A stretch of 64,000 nucleotides of DNA from the NCBI RefSeq assembly GCF_900291015.1, contig NZ_OLKL01000018.1:62001-126000 (forward strand). The letters are read 5' to 3'. The DNA is from Pseudomonas persica (GTDB taxonomy: Bacteria; Pseudomonadota; Gammaproteobacteria; Pseudomonadales; Pseudomonadaceae). The notes below the pieces were generated by a model that saw only the letters and a list, made by a program, of their open reading frames with translations, was not told where the DNA came from and ran no database searches. The translations under genes were made by a program, and so were the position numbers. How positions within the stretch are numbered: the stretch's first letter is position 1; every line of letters begins with the position of its first letter. Below, one piece after another: positions 20,215 to 30,588 of this stretch.

Positions 20215-21891
20215 ATGAGCGAAAGCTTTGCAGAACTCTTTGAAGAAAGCCTGAAAACCCTCAATCTTCAGCCGGGTGCGATCATCACCGGTATCGTTGT
20301 CGACATCGACGGCGACTGGGTTACCGTACACGCTGGCCTGAAGTCCGAGGGCGTCATCCCGCTCGAACAGTTCTACAACGAAGCTGGCGAGCTGACCATC
20401 AAGGTCGGTGACGAAGTTCACGTTGCGCTGGACGCGGTCGAAGACGGCTTTGGCGAAACCAAACTGTCCCGTGAAAAAGCCAAGCGCGCCGAGTGCTGGA
20501 TTGTTCTGGAAGCAGCTTTCGCCGCCGAAGAAGTGGTCAAGGGCGTTATCAACGGTAAGGTTAAGGGCGGCTTCACTGTCGACGTTAACGGCATCCGTGC
20601 GTTCCTGCCGGGCTCCCTGGTTGATGTCCGCCCTGTGCGCGACACCACCCACCTGGAAGGCAAAGAGCTGGAATTCAAGGTCATCAAGCTGGACCAGAAG
20701 CGCAACAACGTTGTCGTTTCCCGTCGCAGCGTGCTGGAAGCCGAGAACAGCGCCGAGCGCGAAGCCCTGCTGGAAACCCTGCAGGAAGGCCAGCAAGTCA
20801 AAGGTATCGTCAAGAACCTCACCGACTACGGCGCCTTCGTGGACCTGGGCGGTATCGACGGCCTGCTGCACATCACCGACATGGCCTGGAAGCGCATCAA
20901 GCACCCATCGGAAATCGTTAACGTTGGCGACGAAGTCGACGTTCGCGTTCTGAAGTTCGACCGCGAGCGCAACCGCGTTTCGCTGGGTCTGAAGCAGATG
21001 GGCGAAGATCCGTGGGTAGCTATCACTGCCCGCTACCCAGAAGGTACTCGCGTACAGGCTCGCGTTACCAACCTGACCGACTACGGCTGCTTCGCTGAGC
21101 TGGAAGAAGGCGTTGAAGGTCTGGTACACGTTTCCGAAATGGACTGGACCAACAAGAACATCCACCCGTCGAAAGTCGTTCAGGTTGGCGACGAAGTGGA
21201 AGTCATGGTTCTGGACATCGACGAAGAGCGTCGTCGTATCTCCCTGGGCATCAAGCAGTGCAAGTCCAACCCATGGGAAGACTTCTCCGGCCAGTTCAAC
21301 AAGGGTGACAAGATCACCGGTACCATCAAGTCGATCACCGACTTCGGTATCTTCATCGGCCTGGACGGCGGCATCGACGGCCTGGTTCACCTGTCCGACA
21401 TCTCCTGGAACGAAACCGGCGAAGAAGCCGTACGTCGTTTCAAGAAGGGCGACGAGCTGGAAACCGTCATCCTGTCGGTCGACCCAGAGCGCGAGCGCAT
21501 CTCCCTGGGCATCAAGCAGCTGGAAGACGATCCGTTCTCCAACTTCGTTGCTGTCAATGACAAGGGCGCTATCGTCAAGGGCATCGTGAAAGAAGTTGAC
21601 GCCAAAGGCGCCATCGTCACTCTGGCCGACGACATCGAAGCTACTCTGAAAGCTTCCGAAATCAGCCGTGACCGCGTTGAAGACGCGCGTAACGTCCTGA
21701 AGGAAGGCGAAGAGATCGAAGCCAAGATCATCAGCGTTGACCGCAAGTCCCGCGTTATCAGCCTGTCCATCAAGTCGAAGGACGATGCTGAAGAGCGCGA
21801 AGCCATCCAGAGCCTGAAAAACGCTCCGGAAGCGGCTGCCGACACCACCATGGCTGCGCTGCTGCGCGAAGCAATGGCCAAGCAGAACTGA
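20215..21891 (+). CDS. rpsA: 30S ribosomal protein S1
   Basis: A 558-residue S1 protein with six S1 RNA-binding repeats (roughly 20-87, 105-171, 192-260, 277-347, 364-434, 451-520). Repeated motifs such as [20 protein letters not shown] and the ends RISLGIKQ are plain. It helps mRNAs bind to the 30S subunit. The ATG at 20215 follows ACAGGAAT and gives the Pseudomonas length; a longer in-frame reading from 20161 has no family support. Codon use is the strongly biased type of ribosomal proteins. A terminator follows. Confidence 0.97.
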   Translation: MSESFAELFEESLKTLNLQPGAIITGIVVDIDGDWVTVHAGLKSEGVIPLEQFYNEAGELTIKVGDEVHVALDAVEDGFGETKLSREKAKRAECWIVLEAAFAAEEVVKGVINGKVKGGFTVDVNGIRAFLPGSLVDVRPVRDTTHLEGKELEFKVIKLDQKRNNVVVSRRSVLEAENSAEREALLETLQEGQQVKGIVKNLTDYGAFVDLGGIDGLLHITDMAWKRIKHPSEIVNVGDEVDVRVLKFDRERNRVSLGLKQMGEDPWVAITARYPEGTRVQARVTNLTDYGCFAELEEGVEGLVHVSEMDWTNKNIHPSKVVQVGDEVEVMVLDIDEERRRISLGIKQCKSNPWEDFSGQFNKGDKITGTIKSITDFGIFIGLDGGIDGLVHLSDISWNETGEEAVRRFKKGDELETVILSVDPERERISLGIKQLEDDPFSNFVAVNDKGAIVKGIVKEVDAKGAIVTLADDIEATLKASEISRDRVEDARNVLKEGEEIEAKIISVDRKSRVISLSIKSKDDAEEREAIQSLKNAPEAAADTTMAALLREAMAKQN

Positions 21892-21907
21892 GTTCTGTTT
21901 GATCGGT

Positions 21908-21941
21908 AAAAAAGGGCGACCCTCGGGTCGCCCTTTTTTTT
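21908..21941 (+). terminator. Rho-independent terminator after rpsA
   Basis: A stem with AGGGCGACCC and GGGTCGCCCT flanked by A and T tracts ends in a run of Ts, 17 bases after the stop. The A tract makes it potentially bidirectional. Confidence 0.92.
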
Positions 21942-21971
21942 GTCGGAAATGGACCATATCGGGGGTGGGTG

Positions 21972-23036
21972 ATGTTGATGTTTGGCGACGTCATGGAAGG
22001 TCGCGGGCGGGATAACAATTTCCTGATTATCAGGTTGCTGGCGGCAACCGCTGTGGTGGTTGGGCATTCCTTTGCGTTGTCCTACCTGGAGTGCCTGAGT
22101 TGTACCGACCCGGCGCTGCTGCTGGGTATGCCGGTGCCGGTGCACAGCCTGGGTGTCGAAGTGTTCTTCATGGTTAGCGGGTTTTTGATCGCTGCCAGCG
22201 GTGAGAGGAATGGTACCCGGAATTTCTACCTGGCGCGTGCGCTGAGGATCTTGCCTGGTTTGCTGGTGTGCCTGTTGCTCATGGCCTTTGTGCTGGGGCC
22301 TGTGGTTACCTCGTTGCCGCTTGCCGAGTATTTTGCGAAAGGCCAGGTTTACAAGTACGTCTATAGCCCGATGTTGATATTCAAGGATGCCCAGTTCGTG
22401 CTGCCCGGGGTGAACTTTACCCCGCGTTTCCATGGGGTTTCGGTCAATGGCAGTTTGTGGACCATTCCGCTGGAAATGCGCATGTACCTGGTGCTGGGGG
22501 TGTTGGTGCTGGTGGCCAGGGTTTGTCGCTGGCCAATGGCAGGGCTGACGCTGGCGGCGCTGGTGATTGCGTTAGGGCTGCATACTCTGCATCCGGCTTA
22601 TGGGGAGTACCCGTTCAAGCTGGTGGTGTGTTTCCTGGCGGGTTCGGCGTTCTATTCGTGCCGGGCGCTGATCCCTCATGCATGGTGGCTGCTGCTGGCC
22701 TGTGTCGGGCTGTTCCTGCTGAGCAAGGGTGGGCGCTTCGAGGTGTTCGCCTGTGCCATCCTGACGCTTTACGGCACGTTGTACTTTGCTTACTGCCCGC
22801 AGGTGAAGCTGCCTTCATGGGTGCAGGACTACTCGTACGGTATCTACCTGTATGCATTTCCGATCCAGCAGGTGTTGGCGGGGGCTATGCCATGGGCCGG
22901 GCCTTACTGGTTGATGTTGGCTGCCGTGCCAGCGTCCTGGCTGGCGGGGTATGTGTCGTGGGAGCTGGTAGAGAAGCCTGCCCTGGCGATGCGAAAACGC
23001 TTTTCCCGGTCAGGTGCGCGCGAGCAGTTGGCCTGA
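21972..23036 (+). CDS. Acyltransferase 3 (OafA/YrhL type) membrane protein
   Basis: A 354-residue integral membrane acyltransferase with about ten hydrophobic segments. The family features are the N-terminal RLLAATAVVVGHSFAL (Arg and His of the first helix) and VEVFFMVSGFLIAAS. Such proteins usually O-acetylate surface polysaccharides. It lacks a C-terminal SGNH domain. Starts at 21972, 21978 and 21993 are all possible; no strong ribosome site decides. It is a single gene between the rpsA terminator and ihfB, just outside the O-antigen locus, so a role in decorating that glycan is plausible but inferred. Confidence 0.85.
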   Translation: MLMFGDVMEGRGRDNNFLIIRLLAATAVVVGHSFALSYLECLSCTDPALLLGMPVPVHSLGVEVFFMVSGFLIAASGERNGTRNFYLARALRILPGLLVCLLLMAFVLGPVVTSLPLAEYFAKGQVYKYVYSPMLIFKDAQFVLPGVNFTPRFHGVSVNGSLWTIPLEMRMYLVLGVLVLVARVCRWPMAGLTLAALVIALGLHTLHPAYGEYPFKLVVCFLAGSAFYSCRALIPHAWWLLLACVGLFLLSKGGRFEVFACAILTLYGTLYFAYCPQVKLPSWVQDYSYGIYLYAFPIQQVLAGAMPWAGPYWLMLAAVPASWLAGYVSWELVEKPALAMRKRFSRSGAREQLA

Positions 23037-23077
23037 GCGTGGGGCTTGCACCTGTCTTCTGGCCTGTGCGGGCCTTT

Positions 23078-23115
23078 GTGGGAGCGGCCTTGTGTCGCGA
23101 AAGGGCTGCTCCCAC
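23078..23115. repeat. REP-like element (GTGGGAGCGGCC class)
   Basis: A short inverted repeat with outer arms GTGGGAGC and GCTCCCAC surrounds TGTGTCGCGAAA. It lies between the acyltransferase and ihfB. Confidence 0.65.
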
Positions 23116-23300
23116 CACTGAGTGGTGCTGGCTAACGGCAATGAGGCCGGGCCTGCTCATCCCTACCGGCTAGACCATTCCTGTAAAACTTCAATCTTGA
23201 ATTTTTTTATTAAGTCAAGAACCACCCTGTTCAAATTCCTCCCAGCGTGCTACAAACTGGTTAAGCAATGATCTAGCTGCTTGATAACGAAGGGAAAAAT

Positions 23301-23600
23301 ATGACGAAGTCGGAGCTGATCGAACGTATTGTCACCCATCAGGGGCTGCTCTCGTCCAAGGACGTGGAGCTGGCCATCAAGACCATGCTTGAGCAGATGT
23401 CACAATGCCTTGCCACCGGCGATCGCATTGAGATTCGCGGTTTTGGCAGCTTCTCGCTGCACTATCGCGCCCCTCGCGTAGGCCGTAACCCGAAGACCGG
23501 CCAGTCGGTCAGCCTCGAAGGCAAGTTCGTGCCGCACTTCAAGCCAGGCAAGGAGTTGCGCGACCGGGTCAATGAAGAAGAAGATGAGGCCCACACCTGA
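23301..23600 (+). CDS. ihfB: Integration host factor subunit beta
   Basis: A 99-residue HU/IHF family protein. The beta arm with [15 protein letters not shown] and the RVGRNPKTG motif, whose Pro intercalates into DNA, identify the beta subunit. With IhfA it bends DNA at promoters and recombination sites. A ribosome site AAGGGA lies before the start, and the upstream spacer is AT-rich. In P. aeruginosa the same gene (himD) marks the edge of the O-antigen locus, as it does here. Confidence 0.97.
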   Translation: MTKSELIERIVTHQGLLSSKDVELAIKTMLEQMSQCLATGDRIEIRGFGSFSLHYRAPRVGRNPKTGQSVSLEGKFVPHFKPGKELRDRVNEEEDEAHT

Positions 23601-23619
23601 TTCCACAAGGAGCAATCTG

Positions 23620-23883
23620 ATGCGTAACCTCAAGCGCGCCCTGGTGGCGGTGTTCGTGCTGCTGTTGGCGGCTGTGGTGCTGTTCTTCGTGCTGGAGAAC
23701 CAGCAAACCGTCTCGTTGGTCCTGTTCGGTTGGGCAGCCCCGGCCATGCCAGTCGCCGTGCTGGTCCTGGCCGCCTTGGTCATTGGCCTGGCAGTCGGGC
23801 CGTTGCTGGGTGCCTACGGCGTGCAGCGCAGCAAGCGCAAGATCAGGGCTTCTGCCCGCCAGGCAGCGCTGAGCGGTAACTAA
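23620..23883 (+). CDS. LapA-domain (DUF1049) inner membrane protein
   Basis: An 87-residue protein with two membrane segments (about 8-26 and 42-66), a NQQTVSLVLFGW motif between them and a basic C-terminus. This is the lipopolysaccharide assembly protein A (DUF1049) family; in E. coli its relative works with LapB in controlling LPS synthesis. The ATG at 23620 is chosen because AAGGAG lies at 23607-23612; the open frame upstream overlaps ihfB. It is unrelated to the large P. putida adhesin also called LapA. Confidence 0.85.
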   Translation: MRNLKRALVAVFVLLLAAVVLFFVLENQQTVSLVLFGWAAPAMPVAVLVLAALVIGLAVGPLLGAYGVQRSKRKIRASARQAALSGN

Positions 23884-23985
23884 GGATATTTCCTACACCT
23901 GTTTGGGAAAGCCTCACCTATGCCTGCGCCGGCCGTCATGGAGTAATGACGCACTTCATTTTCGGCCAAGGCGAGTGTGCGCAGC

Positions 23986-25410
23986 ATGGAATATCCCGTC
24001 CTTTCCCATCACGGTGGTGCCCGTGGCGTCACTGGCTCCTGCCATCAGCTGCACCTCGCCCCGTCCATCAGCCTGCTGATCGACTGCGGCCTGGAGCAGG
24101 GTGCCGAGGCGGCACCAGGCGTAGCATCGGCACCGCTCGGTTTCGATGTGCAGGGTATCGAGGCCCTGGTTGTCACCCATGTGCATCTTGATCACGTTGG
24201 CCGCATCCCGGCACTGCTGGCTGCCGGCTACCGTGGCCCCATCCTGTGCAGCGAGCCGTCCGCCCGGCTGCTACCACTGGTGCTGGAAGACGCCTACAAG
24301 CTGAGCATCAGCAGCGAGCCCGCCCATGTGGCGAAGTACCTCGATTTCATCCGCGACCTGATCGTGCCCCTGCCTTTCGAGCAGTGGCACACCCTGGTCG
24401 AGCACCCCGGTCTCACCTGCCGCATTCGCCTGCAACGCGCCGGCCATCTGCTGGGGTCGGCGTATGTCGAGTGCGACATGCAGCACGAACAAGCCAACAC
24501 CCGCTATGTGTTCTCCGGTGACCTCGGCGCGTGTGGCAACCCCTTGCTGCGCCCCGTGCAGCCCCCGGAACGGGCCGATGTGCTGGTGCTGGAAAGCACC
24601 TACGGCGACCGCCTGCACCCGCCTGCCGGCGACCGTCAGCAGCGGCTGGAAACGGCCATCGACCGCGCCCTGGCCGACCAGGGCACGCTGCTCATTCCTG
24701 CATTCAGCCTCGGCCGCACCCAGGAACTGCTATACGAGCTCGAAGGCATTCTTCACCGCAAGGCCTTGTTGAACAAAGCCGGTCCGGCCCCCGATGGCGA
24801 CCCGCTCGACTGGTCGCAGTTGCCCATCATCCTCGACTCACCACTGGCCCAGCGCATTACCGGTGTGTACCGGGAACTGCACGACTACTGGAATGCCGAA
24901 GCCAGGGCGCGCCTTGCCGAAGGGCGCGACCCGCTGGGTTTCAGTCAGTTGATCAGCGTGGACACCCATGCCCGTCACCAGCAAGTGGTCAATTACCTCA
25001 AAAGCACCGGGCGGCCGGCGATCGTCATTGCCGGCAATGGTATGTGCTCGGGTGGACGCATCGTCAATTACCTCAAGGCCATGCTGGGGGACTCGCGGCA
25101 TGAGGTGATGTTTGTCGGTTACCAGGCCAAGGGTACGCCCGGCGCGGTGATACAGGCCTGCGAGGGGGCTGAAGGGTTTGTGCAGATCGACCTGGATGGG
25201 CAGATGTATGAGGTGCGGGCAAAGGTCGTAACTTTGCCGGGGTACTCTGGCCATGCGGATCAGAAGGGGTTGGTGAGCTTCGCACTGGATGGTGCGAACG
25301 CCGCCGGGAAGGTTGTGCTGGTCCACGGAGAAACCCGGGCGAAAGCAGCGTTGGCCCAAGCGCTACGCAGGCGCGGCGGTAGGGCGGTCGACGTCACGGT
25401 TGCCGTGTAG
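23986..25410 (+). CDS. MBL-fold metallo-hydrolase with beta-CASP domain
   Basis: A 474-residue protein of the RNA-processing CPSF-like family. The zinc motif HVHLDHVGRIP is clear, followed by SGDLGACGNPLLRP. The beta-CASP part has GMCSGGRIVNYL and the final metal-site GYSGHADQKGL. Such enzymes are RNA endo- or exonucleases. The ATG at 23986 is preferred over a GTG at 23977. No RNA target is known. It is the last gene before the O-antigen locus. Confidence 0.87.
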   Translation: MEYPVLSHHGGARGVTGSCHQLHLAPSISLLIDCGLEQGAEAAPGVASAPLGFDVQGIEALVVTHVHLDHVGRIPALLAAGYRGPILCSEPSARLLPLVLEDAYKLSISSEPAHVAKYLDFIRDLIVPLPFEQWHTLVEHPGLTCRIRLQRAGHLLGSAYVECDMQHEQANTRYVFSGDLGACGNPLLRPVQPPERADVLVLESTYGDRLHPPAGDRQQRLETAIDRALADQGTLLIPAFSLGRTQELLYELEGILHRKALLNKAGPAPDGDPLDWSQLPIILDSPLAQRITGVYRELHDYWNAEARARLAEGRDPLGFSQLISVDTHARHQQVVNYLKSTGRPAIVIAGNGMCSGGRIVNYLKAMLGDSRHEVMFVGYQAKGTPGAVIQACEGAEGFVQIDLDGQMYEVRAKVVTLPGYSGHADQKGLVSFALDGANAAGKVVLVHGETRAKAALAQALRRRGGRAVDVTVAV

Positions 25411-25454
25411 CGAGCCGCAGGTCGTCGGCTCGTGGGGGCGGTGGTGGAACTTTG

Positions 25455-25485
25455 TTGACGGTATCTTCCTCTTAGATCGGATAAG
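25455..25485 (+). promoter_or_regulatory. Possible promoter of the O-antigen operon
   Basis: TTGACG (25455-25460) is followed after 19 bases by GATAAG (25480-25485). The -35 box is good but spacing is long and the -10 box weak. It lies about 150 bases before wzz, in the 224-base gap after the metallo-hydrolase. That gap also has a stem (CGAGCCG and CGGCTCG, 25411-25432) without a T run. Confidence 0.3.
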
Positions 25486-25634
25486 TGCTGGGGCTGTAGG
25501 TCGTTTCGTGCGCTCTGCGCTGGATGAGCAAAATGCCGCTACGCTGAGTTCAGCAGGCTTGTGCGTCGGATCAGCTGCAGCCTCGCTGGCATAGGAATCA
25601 TGCAAATGGTCGGATCTAAGGAAAACGAGAACAA

Positions 25635-26696
25635 ATGCGAAATCAACGTAGCCCTGGAGTCGAAACTGACGAAGTTGATGTTCTCGAGCTCTGGCATGTC
25701 TTGTGGGGGCGAAAGCTGCTCATCCTTTCATGCATTGTTTTAGTTACAGCAGCAGCGTCTGTTTATATCTCACTCAAGACGCCGATGTACGAGGCCAAGT
25801 CTTTTATCCTGCCGCCGACCAAGAATGATATTGCCCAATTGAACTATGGTCGCACCGAAAACAGCGGTCTCGAAGTGTTCACGCCCAAGGGTGTTTATGA
25901 GATCTACCTGCGATCCCTGCAGTCTGAGTCTCTGCGGCGTCAGTTCTTTCGCACGGTCTATTTGCCCAATTTGCCAGAGGCTACCCGCCAAGACTCTCAA
26001 GATGCACTTTATGACCAGTTTGGCAAGGTATTGACTATTGGCCCTGTGGCGGGAGATAGTGCCGAGCGCTTTTTGATAAGAGCGCTGAGTGACGACCCCA
26101 AGATGAGTGTGAAGTGGGTAACGCGCTTTTCGGAGATGGCCAGCGACACTGCTAAAAAGACGCTGGTTGAAGACGCTGATACTGAAGTCAAGGTGCTGGT
26201 CAAGAATCTGGAGCAACAGGTCCGCAGCGCACGGGAAGCGGCGCACAAGCAGCGTGAAGATCAAATCGCCCGCCTGGAAGAGGCGCTGAAAGTTGCAAAG
26301 GCAGTGAACCTGAGCAAGCCCCCCATCATTGCCAGTGGCATGAGCGCTGAAGTATCTGGCGATATGCAGGGTGCACTAACCTACATGCGGGGCAGCCAGG
26401 CCCTTGAGGCAGAGCTTGCAAACCTTCGCGCGCGGGAATCCGACGACCCCTTCGTCGCCGATTTGCGGGAGATCCAGGAGAAGCTCGACTTCTACCGCAA
26501 CCTGCACCTGAACCCGGCCGTGATCGAGGTATTTCGGCAGGATGGTACCATTGAGGTGCCTGATAGCCCGGTCCGGCTTCGCAAGTTGCTCATTGTGGTA
26601 GGGGGCGTGTTCGCAGGGTTGGTTCTCGGTGTGTTTTTGGCCGCATTTACCCACCTGGTTTCTGCTGAAAGGGAGCGCCGCATGGGGCGCGCTTGA
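25635..26696 (+). CDS. wzz: O-antigen chain length determinant
   Basis: A 353-residue Wzz-type polysaccharide co-polymerase. It begins with a short cytoplasmic part containing DEVDVLELWHVLWGRK, then a first membrane segment (about 30-50). A long periplasmic region with coiled-coil content (about 180-300) and a second membrane segment near the C-terminus (about 315-340) follow. Wzz sets the modal length of Wzy-made O-antigen in the inner membrane. AAGGA lies 11 bases before the ATG. This is the first gene of the locus; base composition falls compared with the core genes upstream. Confidence 0.9.
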   Translation: MRNQRSPGVETDEVDVLELWHVLWGRKLLILSCIVLVTAAASVYISLKTPMYEAKSFILPPTKNDIAQLNYGRTENSGLEVFTPKGVYEIYLRSLQSESLRRQFFRTVYLPNLPEATRQDSQDALYDQFGKVLTIGPVAGDSAERFLIRALSDDPKMSVKWVTRFSEMASDTAKKTLVEDADTEVKVLVKNLEQQVRSAREAAHKQREDQIARLEEALKVAKAVNLSKPPIIASGMSAEVSGDMQGALTYMRGSQALEAELANLRARESDDPFVADLREIQEKLDFYRNLHLNPAVIEVFRQDGTIEVPDSPVRLRKLLIVVGGVFAGLVLGVFLAAFTHLVSAERERRMGRA

Positions 26697-26767
26697 GTTG
26701 CCAATCTCCGAGCCTGAATGCTGCGGAAAGAACCGATAGTGATGAATTTTAACAAGAGGCGGGTTGC

Positions 26768-27742
26768 GTGAAGCTCATAGAAACTAACATCTCGGACGTG
26801 GTCGTTTTTGAACCAACCGTTTTCGAGGACGACAGGGGCTGGTTCTATGAGTCTTATAGCGAGCCTAAATTCCATGCGCTGCTCAGTGCGCAAGGTATTA
26901 CCCTGCCGCCTTCTTTTGTTCAGGAAAACTGCTCGTTATCTAAAAAGGGTGTCATGCGCGGCTTGCATTATCAACTTTATCCATTTGCCCAGGGGAAGTT
27001 GGTAAGTGTGGTTCAGGGCGCGGTGTTCGATGTGGCGGTGGATATTCGCAAAGGCTCTCCTACCTTCGGGCAGTGGGTAGGCATGGAACTATCGGCGGCT
27101 AACCGCAAGATGATGTGGGTGCCTGAAGGTTTCGCCCATGGTTTCATCGCGCTGGAAGAAGATACGGTGTTCCAGTACCGCACGACCAATGTCTATTCCA
27201 AAGAGCATGAACGCAGCATTGCCTGGAATGACCCGGATCTGGCTATCGAATGGCCGCAGGTGGAGGGGCTGCTGATCAGTGACAAGGATGCAGTGGCGCC
27301 AACCCTTGGCGAGGCTGACTTGCCACCTTTGATCCTGAAGGGGCAGGCGGAGGATCTGCTACTTCCGGTTATCGGTGACGACCGCGGGAGCCTGATCAGC
27401 ATTGAAAAGGCGCTGAATATCCCGTTCGCCATTCGCCGCGTCTATTACATCTTCGGTACCAAGGCCGGCGTCAGTCGTGGGTTCCACGCTCATCGGGATC
27501 TCCAGCAGCTGATCGTCTGCCTGGCCGGTAGTTGCCGCATGACCCTGGATGACGGTACCGGCCGGGTTGATCATGTGCTTGACGCGCCACAGAAAGCTCT
27601 GCTGATCAAGAATATGGTCTGGCGTGAAATGCATGACTTCAGCGAGGACTGTGTACTCATGGTCATCGCCAGTGAAACCTACGATGAGCGCGATTACATT
27701 CGCAGTTATGAGGACTTCAAGAGGCTGATCGCCCATGCCTAG
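26768..27742 (+). CDS. RmlC epimerase fused to FdtA/QdtA-type 3,4-ketoisomerase
   Basis: A 324-residue two-cupin fusion. Residues 1-185 match dTDP-4-dehydrorhamnose 3,5-epimerase: RGLHYQ with catalytic His67, then [28 protein letters not shown] and FQYRTT. Residues about 198-324 match the WxcM/FdtA ketoisomerase family: RGFHAH with His240 and His242, and the family tail [13 protein letters not shown]. Both halves act on the RmlB product in known pathways. The start is GTG at 26768 after a purine-rich AAGAGGCGGG. The stop overlaps the next gene by 8 bases. Which hexulose (galacto or gluco) the C-terminal half makes cannot be told. Confidence 0.87.
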   Translation: MKLIETNISDVVVFEPTVFEDDRGWFYESYSEPKFHALLSAQGITLPPSFVQENCSLSKKGVMRGLHYQLYPFAQGKLVSVVQGAVFDVAVDIRKGSPTFGQWVGMELSAANRKMMWVPEGFAHGFIALEEDTVFQYRTTNVYSKEHERSIAWNDPDLAIEWPQVEGLLISDKDAVAPTLGEADLPPLILKGQAEDLLLPVIGDDRGSLISIEKALNIPFAIRRVYYIFGTKAGVSRGFHAHRDLQQLIVCLAGSCRMTLDDGTGRVDHVLDAPQKALLIKNMVWREMHDFSEDCVLMVIASETYDERDYIRSYEDFKRLIAHA

Positions 27743-28202
27743 TATTCATGCGCTGGCCGATGTGCAAACCGATGCCATCGGAGAAAAAACCAGAGTCTGG
27801 CAATACGCGGTCATCCTCAAAGGCGCGCGAATTGGCAGCAATTGCAACATTTGCGCTCACACCCTGATTGAGGGTGGCGTGGTGTTGGGGGATAACGTCA
27901 CCGTAAAAAGTGGTGTGTTTCTCTGGGAGGGGCTCGTGATCGAGAACAATGTCTTCATCGGCCCCAATGCTACCTTCACCAACGACCGGGTGCCGCGCTC
28001 CAAGTGCTACCCCGAAGCTTACGAAGTCACTGTGCTGAAGGAAGGCTGCAGCATCGGTGCGAATGCGACATTGCTCCCAGGGGTCACGATTGGTCGACAT
28101 GCCATGGTAGGTGCCGGTGCCGTCGTGACCAAGGATGTACCTGATTACTGCGTGGTAGTGGGTAATCCAGCAAAAATAATAAGGGAGCTAGAGCATGGTT
28201 GA
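27735..28202 (+). CDS. FdtC/QdtC-type sugar N-acetyltransferase (hexapeptide repeat)
   Basis: A 155-residue left-handed beta-helix acyltransferase with many hexapeptide units, for example [13 protein letters not shown] and [14 protein letters not shown], and the [11 protein letters not shown] loop found in dTDP-3-amino-3,6-dideoxyhexose N-acetyltransferases. It likely adds acetyl to the 3-amino sugar made by the neighbouring aminotransferase. It overlaps both neighbours by 8 bases. Confidence 0.85.
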   Translation: MPSIHALADVQTDAIGEKTRVWQYAVILKGARIGSNCNICAHTLIEGGVVLGDNVTVKSGVFLWEGLVIENNVFIGPNATFTNDRVPRSKCYPEAYEVTVLKEGCSIGANATLLPGVTIGRHAMVGAGAVVTKDVPDYCVVVGNPAKIIRELEHG

Positions 28203-29307
28203 TTTCCTGAATCTGAAGGCCGTCAATAAACAGTACCGCGAGGAGCTGTTGCAGGCTTGCGCCGATGTCATCGACTCCGGCTGGTACATCGGTGGTAGCG
28301 CCCTGGCCCGCTTTGAAAGCAACTTTGCCGCTTATTGCGGTACCGCTCATTGCATTGGCGTGGCAAACGGCCTCGATGCGCTGACATTGACCTTGACCGC
28401 CTGGAAGCGACTGGGGCGGGTGAAGCAGGGGGATGAAGTCATCGTCCCGGCCAATACCTACATTGCGAGCATCCTGGCAATCACCGCCAGTGGGCTGGAG
28501 CCCGTGCTCGTCGAACCGGACCCTGCAACGTTCAATATCGATACATCCCTCATTCGCCAGGCGATCACCGACAAGACCCGTGTCATCTTGCCGGTGCACC
28601 TGTATGGGCAGATTGCTGACATGAAGGCGATCAACGAGATTGCCGCCGAGTACGGTTTGCTGGTGCTCGAAGACTCGGCTCAAGCTCACGGTGCCTCTAT
28701 CGATGGCAAGCGGGCGGGTAACTGGGGGAATGCCTCGGGCTTCAGTTTCTATCCGGGCAAGAACCTGGGCGCGCTGGGTGATGCAGGGGCGATCACTACC
28801 TCGGATGGCGAGTTGGCGGAAGTGCTGCGAGCCCTCAGAAACTATGGCTCCCATGAGAAGTACAAGAACTTGTTCGTCGGTGTGAACAGCCGTCTGGACG
28901 AGATCCAGGCGGCAATGCTGGATGTGAAGCTCAAGTATCTTGATGAAGAAATCAGCAGGCGCCGGCATATCACCACGTGCTATCGCGCAGGCATTCACAA
29001 TGCTCATATCGGCCAGCCGCAAAATAGCGCTGCCGAGGAGCATGTGTGGCATCTGTATGTAGTACGGACGGCCCACAGAAACGAGCTGCAACAACACCTT
29101 CGCGAGCAGGGTGTACAGACGCTGGTTCACTACCCGATCCCGCCTCACAAGCAGCAGGCTTACCGCGAGTACAATGGTTTGAGTCTGCCGCTGACTGAAA
29201 AAATTCATGATGAAGTGCTCAGCCTGCCTGTGGACCCCACCATGAGCGACGCGTCTATCCAGACGGTCATCGATGCCTGCAACAGTTTTACTGTTTCCGG
29301 GCAATAA
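28195..29307 (+). CDS. FdtB/QdtB-type sugar 3-aminotransferase (DegT/DnrJ/EryC1)
   Basis: A 370-residue PLP-dependent sugar aminotransferase. The PLP lysine is Lys189 in [16 protein letters not shown]. The VPANTYIAS and [10 protein letters not shown] segments are family marks. With the ketoisomerase domain and acetyltransferase upstream it would convert dTDP-3-keto-6-deoxyhexose to the 3-amino sugar, giving dTDP-Qui3NAc or dTDP-Fuc3NAc after acetylation. It overlaps the acetyltransferase by 8 bases. Confidence 0.9.
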   Translation: MVDFLNLKAVNKQYREELLQACADVIDSGWYIGGSALARFESNFAAYCGTAHCIGVANGLDALTLTLTAWKRLGRVKQGDEVIVPANTYIASILAITASGLEPVLVEPDPATFNIDTSLIRQAITDKTRVILPVHLYGQIADMKAINEIAAEYGLLVLEDSAQAHGASIDGKRAGNWGNASGFSFYPGKNLGALGDAGAITTSDGELAEVLRALRNYGSHEKYKNLFVGVNSRLDEIQAAMLDVKLKYLDEEISRRRHITTCYRAGIHNAHIGQPQNSAAEEHVWHLYVVRTAHRNELQQHLREQGVQTLVHYPIPPHKQQAYREYNGLSLPLTEKIHDEVLSLPVDPTMSDASIQTVIDACNSFTVSGQ

Positions 29308-29310
29308 TTC

Positions 29311-30582
29311 ATGACGTTGATCAAGACCAGTCTGCTGAATGCAATTGCTGTTTTTGTAAAGATGGCGACATTGCTGGGGCTCAACAAGGTGCTGGCCCTT
29401 TATGTGGGGCCAGCGGGTTACGCGGCGATCGGGCAATTGCAGAATGCCGTGACCATGTTCACGACACTGGCCAGCGGTGCAGTCAGTACAGGGGTAACCA
29501 AGTACACGGCGGAGTTTGCCGATCGGCCGGACGAACAGCACAGGATCTGGCGAACCGCCGGGACGCTGTCCCTGCTGGTTTCGTGTGTGCTGGCAGTGCT
29601 GATCTTGGTCCTGCGAGCACCATTGGCAGGCTGGTTTTTCAATGACGAAACACTTGCACCTGTGCTGGTGTGGTTTGCCGCTACCTTGGTATTTTTTGCC
29701 TTCAACTCGTTGCTGCTGGGCATTCTGAACGGCAAGAAAGACGTTCAGCGCTACGTGCTTGCCAATATTCTCGGCAGCCTGATCTCGCTGGTGGTGACTT
29801 GTGCCCTGACCATCAAACTGGGGTTGTACGGTGCGCTGGTTTCGCTGGCTGTTTATCAGTCGCTGAGCTTCGTGGCCACCTTGGTCATCTGCATGCGCAC
29901 GCCTTGGTTCCGCCCCACCGATTTCATCGGGGCGCTGGACAAGCAGGCGCTGTCCCGCCTTGCAAAGTTTGCTCTCATGGCTGTGGTGACAGCGTGCTCG
30001 CTGCCCGTTTGCCATGTGTTCATCCGGGACTACCTGGGGGCGGAGTTCGGCTGGGATCACGCAGGTTACTGGGAGGCCATGTGGCGGTTGAGCACGGCCT
30101 ATCTCATGCTGATCACCACGACGCTTGCGGTCTATTACCTGCCAAGGCTCTCGGAGCTCTCCGATGCAGGTGAACTGCGTCGGGAAATCATCCAGGGGTA
30201 CAAGCTCATCCTGCCCCTGACTGTTGCTGCCGGCCTGGTTATCTACCTGCTCAGGGACTTCATCATCCATGTGCTGTTCTCGGAGTCATTCTTGCCCATG
30301 CGTGAACTGTTCGCGTGGCAGATGGTCGGGGACAGCTTGAAGGTAGTCAGTTGGCTGATGGCCTACCTGATGCTCGGCAAGGCACTTACCCGGTTGTATC
30401 TGGTCACCGAGATCCTCTCGACCCTTTCGCTGTATGCACTGACTGTCTATTTCACCCAGCTGTGGGGGTATGAAAAAGTTACTCTTGCTTACGCGGCAAA
30501 CTACTTGTTGTACGGAATTGTCATGTATTTCTCGGTATTCCGTCGTTTGCACATTATTGTTGGCGATACGGCGCGGAGCTGA
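29311..30582 (+). CDS. wzx: O-antigen flippase, WzxE-like
   Basis: A 423-residue polytopic membrane protein with about twelve hydrophobic helices. It resembles the WzxE branch of flippases, with VGPAGYAAIGQLQN, STGVTKYTAEF and RELFAWQMVGDSLKV. It would move undecaprenyl-linked repeat units across the inner membrane for Wzy polymerisation. It starts 3 bases after the aminotransferase stop. Confidence 0.9.
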   Translation: MTLIKTSLLNAIAVFVKMATLLGLNKVLALYVGPAGYAAIGQLQNAVTMFTTLASGAVSTGVTKYTAEFADRPDEQHRIWRTAGTLSLLVSCVLAVLILVLRAPLAGWFFNDETLAPVLVWFAATLVFFAFNSLLLGILNGKKDVQRYVLANILGSLISLVVTCALTIKLGLYGALVSLAVYQSLSFVATLVICMRTPWFRPTDFIGALDKQALSRLAKFALMAVVTACSLPVCHVFIRDYLGAEFGWDHAGYWEAMWRLSTAYLMLITTTLAVYYLPRLSELSDAGELRREIIQGYKLILPLTVAAGLVIYLLRDFIIHVLFSESFLPMRELFAWQMVGDSLKVVSWLMAYLMLGKALTRLYLVTEILSTLSLYALTVYFTQLWGYEKVTLAYAANYLLYGIVMYFSVFRRLHIIVGDTARS

Positions 30583-30588
30583 GTAGAG

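Noticed and set aside
25375..25386. GGCGGTAG sequence resembling the ops element of O-antigen operons
   Set aside because: It matches only the first 8 bases, lies inside the coding end of the metallo-hydrolase (RRGGRA codons), and no JUMPstart-like context follows.
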